In this document: piece by piece, positions 18,840 through 27,292 of the stretch
How positions within the stretch are numbered: the first letter of the stretch is position 1
How the letters are laid out: every line of letters begins with the position of its first letter
NCBI GenBank assembly: GCA_013349405.1
Contig: DUZS01000003.1
Coordinates: 124,001 to 188,000, forward strand
Reading direction: 5' to 3'
Length of the DNA: 64,000 nt
Origin: Desulfuromonadales bacterium
GTDB taxonomy: Bacteria > Desulfobacterota > Desulfuromonadia > Geobacterales > Pseudopelobacteraceae
The notes under the pieces: generated by a model
The model's database searches: none
What the model was told of the DNA's origin: nothing
The model's input: the letters and a program-made list of their open reading frames with translations, nothing else
Program-made: the position numbers and the translations under genes

Positions 18840-19658
18840 ATGTCAGAGTTCGCACAACCTGAACAGTATGGCCTGGCAGATCTCCTCTGCTGCGCCGCTT
18901 CACGTGAAGTAGGCAATAACGAAATCGTCTTTGCCGGCACCGGTCTGCCGATGGTTGCCATTATGCTGGCGCAAAACACTCATGCTCCCAACCTGAAACT
19001 GATCTTTGAGGCGGGCACCCTTGACGGCCGACCGCCGGAACTGCCCACCTCTGTCGGTGATGCCCGCTGTGAAATGGGCGCATCACGGGCTTCAGGGCTT
19101 TATGATGCCTTCTCCATCGCCCAGAGAGGCTATGTCGATCTCGGCTATCTGGGTGGGGCGGAGGTTGATCAGTACGGCAATGTCAACACCACCTGCATCG
19201 GTGACTATCTTGACCCTGAACTGCGCCTGACCGGCAGCGGCGGTAATCCGGATATCAACTCCTTTGCCAAACGGACGGTGTTCATCATGGTGCACGAAAA
19301 GCGGCGCTTTGTGGAGCATGTCAGTTACATCACCAGCCCGGGATGGCGGGTTAAAAAATGGCCCGGCGGCGAATTTGTCCATCGCCGGGAACTCTATGGT
19401 GCCGCTTTCCGTGGGGGACCGTCTGCGGTTATCAGCACCGCCGGGGTGTTCCGCTTTGATGAAGAGACCGGCCTGATGTATCTGGACAGCTGTCATCCCG
19501 GCAAAACGCCGGAGGAGATCAGAGACCTCTGCCAGTTTGATCTTGACATTTCCCGCGTTAAAGGCGAAACAGTGGCGCCTACTCTGGAAGAGCTGCGCAT
19601 TATTCATGAAGTGCTTGACCCGGATGAAATCTTTATTCCCAAAGTCAAAAAGGGGTAG
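18840..19658 (+). CDS. Class I CoA-transferase, beta subunit
   Basis: The start is set at ATG 18840, placed after AAGGAGG at 18826-18832 and one base past the alpha-subunit stop; this gives 272 residues. The motif LIFEAGTLDG near residue 55 contains the Glu expected to form the glutamyl-CoA intermediate of class I transferases, and GGAEVDQYGNVNTT is the usual beta-subunit signature. It pairs with the alpha subunit upstream. An annotation as glutaconate CoA-transferase subunit B would be reasonable, but specificity is open. Confidence 0.85.
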   Translation: MSEFAQPEQYGLADLLCCAASREVGNNEIVFAGTGLPMVAIMLAQNTHAPNLKLIFEAGTLDGRPPELPTSVGDARCEMGASRASGLYDAFSIAQRGYVDLGYLGGAEVDQYGNVNTTCIGDYLDPELRLTGSGGNPDINSFAKRTVFIMVHEKRRFVEHVSYITSPGWRVKKWPGGEFVHRRELYGAAFRGGPSAVISTAGVFRFDEETGLMYLDSCHPGKTPEEIRDLCQFDLDISRVKGETVAPTLEELRIIHEVLDPDEIFIPKVKKG

Positions 19659-19684
19659 CAATTTTCAACAAAGGATGAACAACA

Positions 19685-19891
19685 ATGCCGTATATTGTGA
19701 TAGATGAGACACGTTGCAAGGGGTGTGGGCTCTGTACCACGGGGTGTCCAAAAAAACTGGTCGCCTTGAGTGATTCCCCTAACAGCCTTGGCTATGCCAT
19801 GGCAGTTTTTTCGGATCCTGAAAAATGTACCGGTTGCACGCTCTGCGCACAGATGTGTCCTGACGTTGCCATCACGGTTTTTAAGGAGTGA
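19685..19891 (+). CDS. 2-oxoacid:ferredoxin oxidoreductase, delta (2[4Fe-4S]) subunit
   Basis: A 68-residue ferredoxin-like polypeptide with two complete clusters, CKGCGLCTTGCP and CTGCTLCAQMCP. As the first of four genes encoding delta, alpha, beta and gamma subunits it is the electron-transfer subunit of a Kor/Vor-type oxidoreductase rather than a free ferredoxin. Its TGA stop lies six bases before the alpha-subunit ATG, within the shared AAGGAGTGA region. Confidence 0.9.
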   Translation: MPYIVIDETRCKGCGLCTTGCPKKLVALSDSPNSLGYAMAVFSDPEKCTGCTLCAQMCPDVAITVFKE

Positions 19892-19896
19892 CGGGC

Positions 19897-20979
19897 ATGC
19901 AAGCTGCTGCACTGGAAAAAATATTTGTCAAAGGGAACGAAGCGGTCGCCATGGCGGCTCTGGAAGCCGGCTGTCGCTGCTATTTCGGCTACCCGATTAC
20001 GCCGCAGAGCGATATCCCGGAATACCTGTCGCGCGAACTGCCGCGCCGGGGCGGGGAATTCATCCAGGCCGAGAGCGAGATCGGCGCCATCAATATGCTG
20101 CTTGGCGCGTCAGCAACCGGTGTCCGCGCCATGACGTCATCCTCCGGCCCCGGCATCTCCCTCAAGCAGGAAGGCATTTCGTATATGGCCGGCTCAGAAC
20201 TGCCGGGGGTCATTGTTGACATTATGCGTGCCGGTCCCGGTCTCGGCGGCATAGATGCCTCTCAGGCGGATTACTGGCAGGCAACACGGGGCGGCGGTCA
20301 TGGCGGCTACCGGATTATCGTTCTTGCTCCGGCCTCGGTGCAGGAGATGTACGACCTGACCATGATGGCCTTTGACCTCTCTGACATCTACCGTATACCG
20401 GCCATGGTTCTCGCTGATTCCGTTATCGGCCAGATGAAAGAGTCGGTGATTCCCAACCCCCGACCGGTTACGGTGCTGCCGCCCAAAGAGTGGGTCGTGC
20501 GCGGACGGGAAGCCGGGGAAGCGCAAAACGTCGTCAAGTCACTGTACCTCGGTGACGGGGAAATGGAAAAATTCCACTGGAAGATGGCGGCCCGCTATGA
20601 GGAGCTGGCTGAAAAAGAGTGTCGTTGGGAAGAGGTGCAGACAGCAGACGCTGAACTGATTGTAACCGCTTTCGGCTCAGTCGCCCGGATTGCCAAGACA
20701 GCTATTGCCATGGCACGGGAGGCCGGTATGAAGGTTGGGCTGATGCGGCCGATTACCCTGTTTCCGTTTCCCAAAAAAGCATATGCTGCGCTTTCTGAAC
20801 GGTGCAAGCTGTTTTTGGATATTGAGCTCTCCACAGGCCAGATGATTGATGACGTCCGGCTTGCCATAGCCCGGGATGCTGAGGTGGCGTTCTATGGGAG
20901 GCCGCCGGGAGCTGGTTCATTACCGACACCGGAAGAGCTGTTCGAGCAGATCAGGAAAAATTATCCGACTCACGCCTGA
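19897..20979 (+). CDS. 2-oxoacid:ferredoxin oxidoreductase, alpha subunit (Kor/Vor type)
   Basis: The start is ATG 19897, eight bases after AAGGAG (19883-19888); 360 residues. It begins with KGNEAVAMAALEAGC and the signature FGYPITPQSDIPEYL, followed by TSSSGPGISLKQEG, characteristic of the alpha subunits of 2-oxoglutarate and 2-oxoisovalerate ferredoxin oxidoreductases. With TPP and iron-sulfur clusters in the partner subunits it catalyses CoA-dependent oxidative decarboxylation of a 2-oxoacid with reduction of ferredoxin. The neighbouring acyl-CoA dehydrogenase and CoA-transferase fit a branched-chain or other amino-acid-derived oxoacid as well as 2-oxoglutarate. Confidence 0.88.
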   Translation: MQAAALEKIFVKGNEAVAMAALEAGCRCYFGYPITPQSDIPEYLSRELPRRGGEFIQAESEIGAINMLLGASATGVRAMTSSSGPGISLKQEGISYMAGSELPGVIVDIMRAGPGLGGIDASQADYWQATRGGGHGGYRIIVLAPASVQEMYDLTMMAFDLSDIYRIPAMVLADSVIGQMKESVIPNPRPVTVLPPKEWVVRGREAGEAQNVVKSLYLGDGEMEKFHWKMAARYEELAEKECRWEEVQTADAELIVTAFGSVARIAKTAIAMAREAGMKVGLMRPITLFPFPKKAYAALSERCKLFLDIELSTGQMIDDVRLAIARDAEVAFYGRPPGAGSLPTPEELFEQIRKNYPTHA

Positions 20980-20996
20980 GTCGTTGAGGGAAACAT

Positions 20997-21740
20997 ATGA
21001 AACAGATATTTACCAGGCCGGAAAGCCTGAAAGATGTTGCAACCCATTTCTGTCCCGGCTGCCACCATGGCTCGGTTCACCGCCTGGTCGCGGAAATCCT
21101 CGATGATCTTGGTATCCGCAGCCAGACAATCGGAGTCGCCTCTGTCGGCTGTTCGGTATTCCTCTATGGCTATTTTGACGTTGATGTCATTGAAGCGCCT
21201 CATGGCCGTGCTCCGGCCGTTGCTACCGGCGCCAAGCGGGCCAGGCCCGACCGGATCATCTTTACCTATCAGGGAGACGGCGACCTTGCGGCCATCGGCA
21301 TGTCGGAAATTATCCATGCCGCCAATCGCGGCGAAGACATTACGGTGATATTTGTCAATAATACCACCTATGGCATGACCGGCGGTCAGATGGCGCCGAC
21401 GACCCTGCCGGGGCAAAAAACCTCCACTTCACCCTATGGCCGGGACACTGCTAAAGACGGCTCGCCTTTCAAGATGGCGGAACTTCTCGCCACTCTCGAT
21501 GGCGTGGCCTTTTCAGCACGGGTGGCGCTCAATAACCCCAAGAATGTGCTTAATGCCAGAAAGCAGATCAAAACCGCTTTCCGTTACCAGGTTGAAAAAA
21601 AGGGATTCTCCTTTGTTGAAGCGCTTGCCTCCTGCCCCACCAACTGGGGGATGAGTGCACTTGACGCCAACCAGCGGGTCACCGACGAGATGATCCCCTG
21701 CTTTCCGCTCGCTGTCTATAAAAACAGTGCCAATCTGTAA
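20997..21740 (+). CDS. 2-oxoacid:ferredoxin oxidoreductase, beta (TPP) subunit
   Basis: 247 residues from ATG 20997. CPGCHHGSVHRL near residue 20 supplies cluster ligands, and the TPP motif runs from YQGDGDLAAIG to VNNTTYGMTGGQ. The C-terminal part, with CPTNWGMSALDA and EMIPCFPLAVYK, resembles Vor-type beta subunits more than classic KorB, which is a mild argument for a branched-chain oxoacid substrate. It forms the catalytic core with the alpha subunit upstream. Confidence 0.88.
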   Translation: MKQIFTRPESLKDVATHFCPGCHHGSVHRLVAEILDDLGIRSQTIGVASVGCSVFLYGYFDVDVIEAPHGRAPAVATGAKRARPDRIIFTYQGDGDLAAIGMSEIIHAANRGEDITVIFVNNTTYGMTGGQMAPTTLPGQKTSTSPYGRDTAKDGSPFKMAELLATLDGVAFSARVALNNPKNVLNARKQIKTAFRYQVEKKGFSFVEALASCPTNWGMSALDANQRVTDEMIPCFPLAVYKNSANL

Positions 21741-21756
21741 TCAGGAGATATAATCA

Positions 21757-22299
21757 ATGCGCTACGATGTTTTTTTTGCCGGTTACGGGGGGCAGGGTGT
21801 ACTGCTGGCCGGTAACCTTCTTTCATACGCGGCCATCCACGAAGGGAAAAATGTGTCGTTCTTTCCGGCCTACGGAGTGGAAAAGCGCGGTGGGGCCGCC
21901 ATGTGTACGATCGTCTTTGCCGACGGCGACACCGGTTCGCCGGTCGTCGGCAATCCTTCGGTCTCGGTGTTGCTCAATCAGCTTTCGTTTGATAAATATG
22001 CTGCCAAAGTGAAGCAGGGGGGGATTTGCATCGTCAACTCCAGTCTGGTTGATACGTCAGCAGTGGCTCTGCCGGGAGTAGAAATTATAATGGTTCCGAT
22101 GAATCAGATTGCTCTTGATATGGGAGATGTACGCATGGTCAATATGGTCGCCTGCGGGGCGTATATCGAAAAATCGGGGGCATTGTTGAAAGAATCTCTG
22201 GAAGCGGCATTGAAAAAGGCGCTGCCGGAGAGAAATCACAAGTTGATACCGGCCAACGTCCAGGCAATGGAGGCGGGTGCTCTGGCGGCACGAGGCTGA
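21757..22299 (+). CDS. 2-oxoacid:ferredoxin oxidoreductase, gamma subunit
   Basis: 180 residues from ATG 21757 after AGGAGA. The family hallmark GYGGQGVLLAGNLLSYAA opens the protein and YGVEKRGGAAMC follows, as in all gamma subunits of these oxidoreductases. It is the last gene of the etf/CoA-transferase/Kor operon; the tRNA promoter begins a few bases after its stop. Confidence 0.9.
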   Translation: MRYDVFFAGYGGQGVLLAGNLLSYAAIHEGKNVSFFPAYGVEKRGGAAMCTIVFADGDTGSPVVGNPSVSVLLNQLSFDKYAAKVKQGGICIVNSSLVDTSAVALPGVEIIMVPMNQIALDMGDVRMVNMVACGAYIEKSGALLKESLEAALKKALPERNHKLIPANVQAMEAGALAARG

Positions 22300-22305
22300 A
22301 AAGTC

Positions 22306-22334
22306 TTGACGTTGCCTGTCTGATTTGCTAAAAG
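22306..22334 (+). promoter_or_regulatory. Promoter of tRNA-Gln
   Basis: TTGACG (22306-22311) and TAAAAG (22329-22334), separated by 17 bases. Transcription would start close to 22341, about ten bases before the tRNA. Confidence 0.5.
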
Positions 22335-22350
22335 GGGTGCTCTTCAATAT

Positions 22351-22425
22351 AGGGGTATAGCCAAACGGTAAGGCAACGGCCTCTGACGCCGTCATCTCTT
22401 GGTTCGAATCCAGGTACCCCTGCCA
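22351..22425 (+). tRNA. tRNA-Gln (anticodon CTG)
   Basis: A complete cloverleaf can be folded. Acceptor AGGGGTA pairs with TACCCCT, the D stem is GCC/GGC, and the anticodon stem ACGGC/GCCGT encloses the loop CTCTGAC with anticodon CTG. The T arm is CTTGG-TTCGAAT-CCAGG, with discriminator G and an encoded CCA at 22423-22425. CTG reads the glutamine codon CAG. Confidence 0.93.
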
Positions 22426-22437
22426 AATAAATTTCAG

Positions 22438-22475
22438 GCACTTACGGAATGCCGTAGGTGCTTTTTATTTTTATT
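22438..22475 (+). terminator. Intrinsic terminator after tRNA-Gln
   Basis: GCACTTACGG (22438-22447) pairs with CCGTAGGTGC (22452-22461), with one G-T pair and a four-base loop, followed by TTTTTATTTTTATT. The rest of the gap to the EamA gene (22476-22706) holds no convincing feature. Confidence 0.85.
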
Positions 22476-22721
22476 GCAACCTCTTGTGCAACCACCTCTC
22501 ATGTTTCTTAAATTTCTTAATTCAACAACAGTCGATATTGAAGTGCAGGGGAATCTGGTGATTCTTCGCCCCGTTCAAAGTGTCTGCAAAATCCGGAGTA
22601 CACTGGACACCCAAACCGGAATTAACTGTGGCTGAATTAGCCGAAGTTACAGCGACTGCTGTTACCAGGGGCCTCTAAATGAGAAGTACACACCAAGGAG
22701 TCAATCATAGACACCCGTAAA

Positions 22722-23639
22722 GTGATAGACGGTCAGGCAATTGGGATAATGTTTATTCTTTGCATGATATGGGGGCTGCAACAAGTCGTACTTAAGGCCG
22801 CTGCACCGGATATTGCTCCACTCTTTCAGATCGCACTACGATCGGGTATTGCTGCGCTCCTGGTGGGAATGCTGATGATCTTTCGAGGGGAGCGGCTGTT
22901 ACTTAATGATGGCACATGGCGCCCTGGATTACTCGTCGGATTGCTTTTTGCGCTTGAATTCCTTTTTATAGGCGAAGGATTACGCCATACCAGCGCCTCC
23001 CACGTGGTGGTTTTTCTGTACACCGCTCCCCTTTTTGCAGCTCTTGGTCTTCACGTGAAATTACCTGTGGAACGACTGCAGCTATTCCAATGGCTTGGAA
23101 TTTTGCTCGCCTTTGCCGGTATTGCCATCGCTTTTTTCGGACGTGGCCCTGCTTCAGGCGGCACACTATTAAACACCCAATGGGGAGACTTCCTTGCCCT
23201 CCTCGCCGGGATTGCGTGGGGAGCAACAACGGTGGTAATACGCTGCTCACGTCTCTCCACAGCTTCAGCAACTCAGACATTGCTGTATCAGCTTCTCGGA
23301 GCATTTATCCTGTTGATGCCTGCCGCCATCGGGCTTGGGCAATCCGGTTTCAATAGTACGCCTCTTGCGTGGGGGAGCCTTATTTTCCATTCGGTGGTGG
23401 TGTCTTTTGCGAGCTTTCTTGTCTGGTTCTGGTTGTTGCGCAAATATATTGCATCCCGGTTGGGGGTGTTTTCGTTTATGACTCCTCTTTTTGGTATGGG
23501 TTTTGGGGTGTGGTTATTAAACGAAACTCTTGAACCGAGCTTTTTTACCGGTGCATTATTTGTCCTTGCCGGGATCATACTGGTAAGCGGCTATGGATGG
23601 TTGAAGCAGATTTTGCGTGGCGCGGCGCTGCGAACGTGA
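22722..23639 (+). CDS. EamA/DMT-family membrane transporter
   Basis: About 305 residues from GTG 22722. There are ten hydrophobic segments in two repeated halves, the layout of drug/metabolite transporters (EamA), with typical fragments GIMFILCMIWGLQQVVLK near the start and AGIAWGATTVVIRC at the start of the second half. It likely exports a metabolite or amino acid; the substrate is unknown. The start is uncertain: the good ribosome-binding site AAGGAG (22695-22700) is 21 bases from this GTG but six bases before an in-frame ATA at 22707 (ATA GAC ACC CGT AAA GTG), so translation may begin at ATA or the original ATG may have mutated. Confidence 0.85.
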   Translation: MIDGQAIGIMFILCMIWGLQQVVLKAAAPDIAPLFQIALRSGIAALLVGMLMIFRGERLLLNDGTWRPGLLVGLLFALEFLFIGEGLRHTSASHVVVFLYTAPLFAALGLHVKLPVERLQLFQWLGILLAFAGIAIAFFGRGPASGGTLLNTQWGDFLALLAGIAWGATTVVIRCSRLSTASATQTLLYQLLGAFILLMPAAIGLGQSGFNSTPLAWGSLIFHSVVVSFASFLVWFWLLRKYIASRLGVFSFMTPLFGMGFGVWLLNETLEPSFFTGALFVLAGIILVSGYGWLKQILRGAALRT

Positions 23640-23711
23640 ACATGAGGAAGTCAAGGTTTCATCAACTCAGGCAAAAACTGTGAAGAACCCCTTTCTGTAA
23701 GGAATAACTGA

Positions 23712-23882
23712 GTGAAAAAACTTCTCACATGGGGTGCAGTCGGGCTACTAACCACGGCCATACTCGATCCGATAATATATTCAATGCTTGATATGCCTAT
23801 TCCGTGGACGCGCGATCTGCTCATGGCTGCAGGCGGTGTCGGCGGCTTTTACCTGTTGATCAAATATCGACACGATCTATAG
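23712..23882 (+). CDS. Small hydrophobic membrane protein, 56 residues
   Basis: A short frame from GTG 23712 to TAG 23882, preceded by TAAGGAATA. The product begins MKKLLTWGAVGLLTTAI and ends GGFYLLIKYRHDL; it has two hydrophobic segments separated by a Pro/Trp turn (MPIPWTRD). Codon use and hydrophobic pattern look like a real small membrane protein. The family is not recognised. It follows the EamA gene on the same strand and converges with the sigma-54 regulator. Confidence 0.5.
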   Translation: MKKLLTWGAVGLLTTAILDPIIYSMLDMPIPWTRDLLMAAGGVGGFYLLIKYRHDL

Positions 23883-23997
23883 AATGCGACTATGAAAACA
23901 GACAGCACAATAATAAACGGTTTTTTCCTCTAACGAACATTACCACTCGCATTAACGAACTTCTTCAACCAGCCATATTCAAACATTCATAATCACA

Positions 23998-25533
23998 TTA
24001 CGTGTCGCGACGATTCCGCCCGTAGTGTATCCCCAATTTATCCATTCGCGCTCTCAGCGTGCTGGACTTAATCCCCAAGAGTACTGCCGCACCATGCGGC
24101 CCATGGACCTTTCCTCCAGTCATTTGCAGAATCATGCTGATGTGGTTTGCTATTACTTCATCGAGGTTTGTTGTGTCTCCGTTGTTCATTGATTTTTCTA
24201 CGGGTGCCGAAGAGGATGATTTTGTTGGCACCAACGTGTCGAATAAAATGCTCCCACCCTGGTTACGAATCAACTCACGCTCGATGAGATTCTCAAGCTC
24301 ACGCACATTGCCGGGCCAATCGTACTCTGCCAGTCGATTCAGGGCGCCGGGGGCGATGGCGGGCACTTTCCCCAGTCCGAGCTCGCGAGATTTACGCGTG
24401 AGGAAATACTGTGTCAGGCCGGGGATGTCTTCCGGGCGTTGCCGCAGTGGCGGAATGAAGAGCGGGAACACATTGAGGCGGAACCAGAGGTCTGCCCGGA
24501 ACCTGTTTTCGGAAATCATTGCTTCAAGATTGCGGTGCGTAGCGGCAATAATCCGTATATCCACCGGGATCGGTCTGGTGCCTCCAACCCGTTCAATTTC
24601 CCTGTTCTGAATCACCCGTAGCAGACGTACCTGGGCCTGCAGCGGCAATTCTCCAATTTCATCCAGAAAAATCGTGCCGCCGTCAGCACGTTCAAAACGT
24701 CCTCGCTTCTCGCCTGCTGCACCGGTAAAGGCGCCTTTCTCATGACCGAACAATTCTGAGTCGATCAGGCTTTCAGGGATTGCTCCGCAATTGACTTTGA
24801 TAAATGGCCCTCCCTTGCGTGGCGAGGCAAAATGGATAGCGTTTGCAATAACTTCTTTGCCCGTTCCGGTTTCCCCCAACAGGAGCACCGAATTATTGAG
24901 CGGGGCAACCTGATTGACCAGTTCAATAACGTGTTTCATCCCGCCATTTGCGCCAATAATTTCACTCTCCCCGGTGTGTAGCAGTTCGTTACTCAAAAAC
25001 CGGTTTTCGTCGATCAACCTGTCCCGGAAGCGGAGCAGATTCTCGTGAGCAATAGCATTGGCGAGTGCGACGGAGGCAGGAGAGGCAACGGCATGGAACA
25101 GATCGACGTGCTCCATACCGTACTGACCGCTCCCCTTGGCAATCATCGAGAGAAAACCGATCAAATTCCTGTCGCGCCAGAGAGGCACGATCAGATGTGA
25201 AAACGGTGACAAATGTGTGCCTTGTAACAGGTGGCGTGAAAGTTCATCATTTTCATCCTCAAGGTACGGTGAATGCCGGTCAAAGGCTCGCAGTCTGAGC
25301 CAGAGGGGCTGAGGTGTGGCAATGATTTCTTTCCTTGAAGCTGCTGTGCCGACGGTAGCGTGAGCAATCACTCGCAATGACTCTTGAGTCTCGTCGCGTC
25401 GCACCAGAGAGATGACCTCAAGAGGTAAAATATTTTTCAGGTAGTCCCTTATACTCTCCAAGGCGGTGTCAATGAGCGGGCTGCTGAAGATTTTAGACGA
25501 GAACTCGCGGTAAAATTCATTCTTGTCGATCAT
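23998..25533 (-). CDS. GAF-AAA+ sigma-54-dependent regulator (FhlA-like layout)
   Basis: The start is placed at the ATG ending at 25533, with AGAGG eight bases upstream, giving about 510 residues; an ATG at 25563 lacks a binding site. A GAF-like sensor covers residues about 10-170. The AAA+ domain follows (about 195-430) with Walker A GETGTGKE, the sigma-54 contact loop GAFTGA, and Walker [14 protein letters not shown] Fis-type HTH at the C-terminus ends around GIKSSTLRARMDKLGI. It is divergent from the methyl-transfer operon, whose start has a strong -24/-12 element, so it is the likely activator of that operon. The effector (an aromatic methyl ether or a metabolite) is inferred only from context. 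Confidence 0.9.
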   Translation of the reverse strand: MIDKNEFYREFSSKIFSSPLIDTALESIRDYLKNILPLEVISLVRRDETQESLRVIAHATVGTAASRKEIIATPQPLWLRLRAFDRHSPYLEDENDELSRHLLQGTHLSPFSHLIVPLWRDRNLIGFLSMIAKGSGQYGMEHVDLFHAVASPASVALANAIAHENLLRFRDRLIDENRFLSNELLHTGESEIIGANGGMKHVIELVNQVAPLNNSVLLLGETGTGKEVIANAIHFASPRKGGPFIKVNCGAIPESLIDSELFGHEKGAFTGAAGEKRGRFERADGGTIFLDEIGELPLQAQVRLLRVIQNREIERVGGTRPIPVDIRIIAATHRNLEAMISENRFRADLWFRLNVFPLFIPPLRQRPEDIPGLTQYFLTRKSRELGLGKVPAIAPGALNRLAEYDWPGNVRELENLIERELIRNQGGSILFDTLVPTKSSSSAPVEKSMNNGDTTNLDEVIANHISMILQMTGGKVHGPHGAAVLLGIKSSTLRARMDKLGIHYGRNRRDT

Positions 25534-25683
25534 AAGCGTAACCTCTGTGAAGGCAAATAGCATTATTTAGCAAAATACCGTTTAATAGCAATATATGGCA
25601 AAAAATAGTACCAAATATCGCATTTACGTTCAAGCTAAAAAATCAAACAACGTATTTTCACGTAGTTAAATATGGAATTATTG

Positions 25684-25700
25684 TTGGCACCTCTTTTGCT
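25684..25700 (+). promoter_or_regulatory. Sigma-54 promoter of the methyl-transfer operon
   Basis: TTGGCACCTCTTTTGCT has GG at 25686-25687 and GC at 25698-25699, the exact GG-N10-GC spacing, close to the consensus TGGCAC-N5-TTGC. The predicted start is near 25711, about 110 bases before the MetV-MetF gene. The AT-rich stretch 25570-25625 between it and the divergent regulator contains two loosely similar copies of AAAATA..ACC that could be activator sites. Confidence 0.8.
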
Positions 25701-25821
25701 TTACTATGTCCGGATACGCGCATTATTTGAATTCGTCGCTTTATCTCTCTTTTGAAATTATCACAAACAATGATTTAAAGTACTTTGAATTCAAGGTGGC
25801 ACGAATGAAACAGTTGCGCTT

Positions 25822-27270
25822 ATGAAACGTATCCGTCACTGGTCGGCACGGCACGCGCGTACCATGGAATCGCTCTACAATGGATTCTGCAGCGTCGCGC
25901 CAGTTTTCCGTCCGATGATTGCCATGATAGGGAAAAAACAGGCCGAGCCGTTGCTGGCGAGGCTTGAACAGGGTATCAAAGGGACTCTTTTCGACTGCCG
26001 TATGTGCGGTGAGTGTACCTTGTCCGCCAGTGGCATGGCCTGCCCGATGAACTGCGGAAAGCAACTTCGCAACGGCCCGTGCGGAGGGGTTACGGCAAGC
26101 GGCGGCTGTGAGATCTTCCCTGAGATGCACTGTGTCTGGATTGAAGCCCTTGACGGGTCACGACTCATGGCGAACAGTGCTGCCGGCAGGCAGGTTCAGC
26201 CACCGGTCGACCATAGCAAACGCGGTTCATCGACGTGGCTGAAGATTATCGTCAATGAACCGGACGCTGCCAAAAAAGGTGCGCACGAACGTGTGCCGAT
26301 GAAAGCTCATGCTGTCGGGAGTCTGGAACGCGCGTGCAACTCGGGGCGCCCGGTTGTCACCGTTGAAATATCGCCGCCCGATTCCGTCAATCCTCAGGAC
26401 CTGCTGCATCGTGCGGAAGTATTCCGGGGATTGGTTGACGCCATTAATGTTACCGACAATGCCGGAGCAAACTGCCATATGTCAAGTCTGGCGGCGAGCG
26501 CAATACTGGCCTCCGCCGGTCATGCCCCTGTCTTTCAGTCGGCCTGCCGCGACCGTAACAGGATTGCGGTACAGGCAGATATTATGGGTGCGGCGGCGCT
26601 CGGAGTACAAAATATTCTCTGTATCACCGGCGATGGCGTCGGTTCCGGCGATCACCCGCAAGCCCTCCCGGTCTTTGATCTTGATTCCGTTTCAATGCTG
26701 GGTATCGCCCGGGGGATGCGGGATCACGGCACGTATGCCTCAGGTAGAAAACTGCACTCGCGCCCGGAACTGTTTCTCGGTGCAACGATGAATCCCTTTG
26801 CACCGCCATATGATGATCGCATTATCAATCTGGAGAAAAAAATAGCTGCCGGAGCTCAATTTATCCAGACCCAGTTCTGTTTTGATGTGAAGATGTTTGC
26901 CTCATTTATGCGAGAAGTCCGACTGCGCGGGCTTGATCGTCAGAGTCATATCCTTGCCGGCGTTGGTCCGTTGCCGTCGGCGCGCACCGCCCGCTGGCTG
27001 AAAACGCATGTTCCGGGTGTACACATACCGGATGCACTCATAGCCCGGATGGCGTACGCTGAAGATCAGAAACGAGAGGGAGTTGCCATCTGTAAAGAGA
27101 TCATCCGGGCACTCAAGGAGATCGAGGGGGTAGCCGGGTATCATCTCATGGGGCACAAAAATGAACAACTACTTGCCGAAATAATTGTGGATACGGGACT
27201 GGCAGACCGGTCCGATGCCAATGAATCGTCTCACTACAGAGACAATATGGAAGACAGGCTGGTTGCCTGA
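25822..27270 (+). CDS. metF: MetV-MetF fusion: methylenetetrahydrofolate reductase with N-terminal zinc/Cys domain
   Basis: 482 residues from ATG 25822. The first ~130 residues form the MetV-like Cys-rich domain: CRMCGECTLSASGMACPMNC, then KQLRNGPCGG and further Cys. Residues about 175-460 are a MetF TIM barrel, with PVVTVEISPPDS, INVTDN, LCITGDG and GAQFIQTQFCFD. In acetogens MetV and MetF are separate subunits; here they are one chain. In this operon it would oxidise methyl-tetrahydrofolate, formed from the O-methyl group, to methylene-tetrahydrofolate, though the reverse direction is possible. It is the first gene after the sigma-54 promoter. Confidence 0.85.
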   Translation: MKRIRHWSARHARTMESLYNGFCSVAPVFRPMIAMIGKKQAEPLLARLEQGIKGTLFDCRMCGECTLSASGMACPMNCGKQLRNGPCGGVTASGGCEIFPEMHCVWIEALDGSRLMANSAAGRQVQPPVDHSKRGSSTWLKIIVNEPDAAKKGAHERVPMKAHAVGSLERACNSGRPVVTVEISPPDSVNPQDLLHRAEVFRGLVDAINVTDNAGANCHMSSLAASAILASAGHAPVFQSACRDRNRIAVQADIMGAAALGVQNILCITGDGVGSGDHPQALPVFDLDSVSMLGIARGMRDHGTYASGRKLHSRPELFLGATMNPFAPPYDDRIINLEKKIAAGAQFIQTQFCFDVKMFASFMREVRLRGLDRQSHILAGVGPLPSARTARWLKTHVPGVHIPDALIARMAYAEDQKREGVAICKEIIRALKEIEGVAGYHLMGHKNEQLLAEIIVDTGLADRSDANESSHYRDNMEDRLVA

Positions 27271-27292
27271 AAATGGTAAAAGGAGGTCAGCG

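Noticed and set aside
22399-22635. 78-codon plus frame beginning inside tRNA-Gln
   Set aside because: It overlaps the tRNA and its terminator, has no binding site and no protein-like pattern.
25797-25818. GTGGCACGAATGAAACAGTTGC as a second sigma-54 promoter
   Set aside because: The distance between GG and GC is sixteen bases instead of ten, and it lies directly at the gene start.
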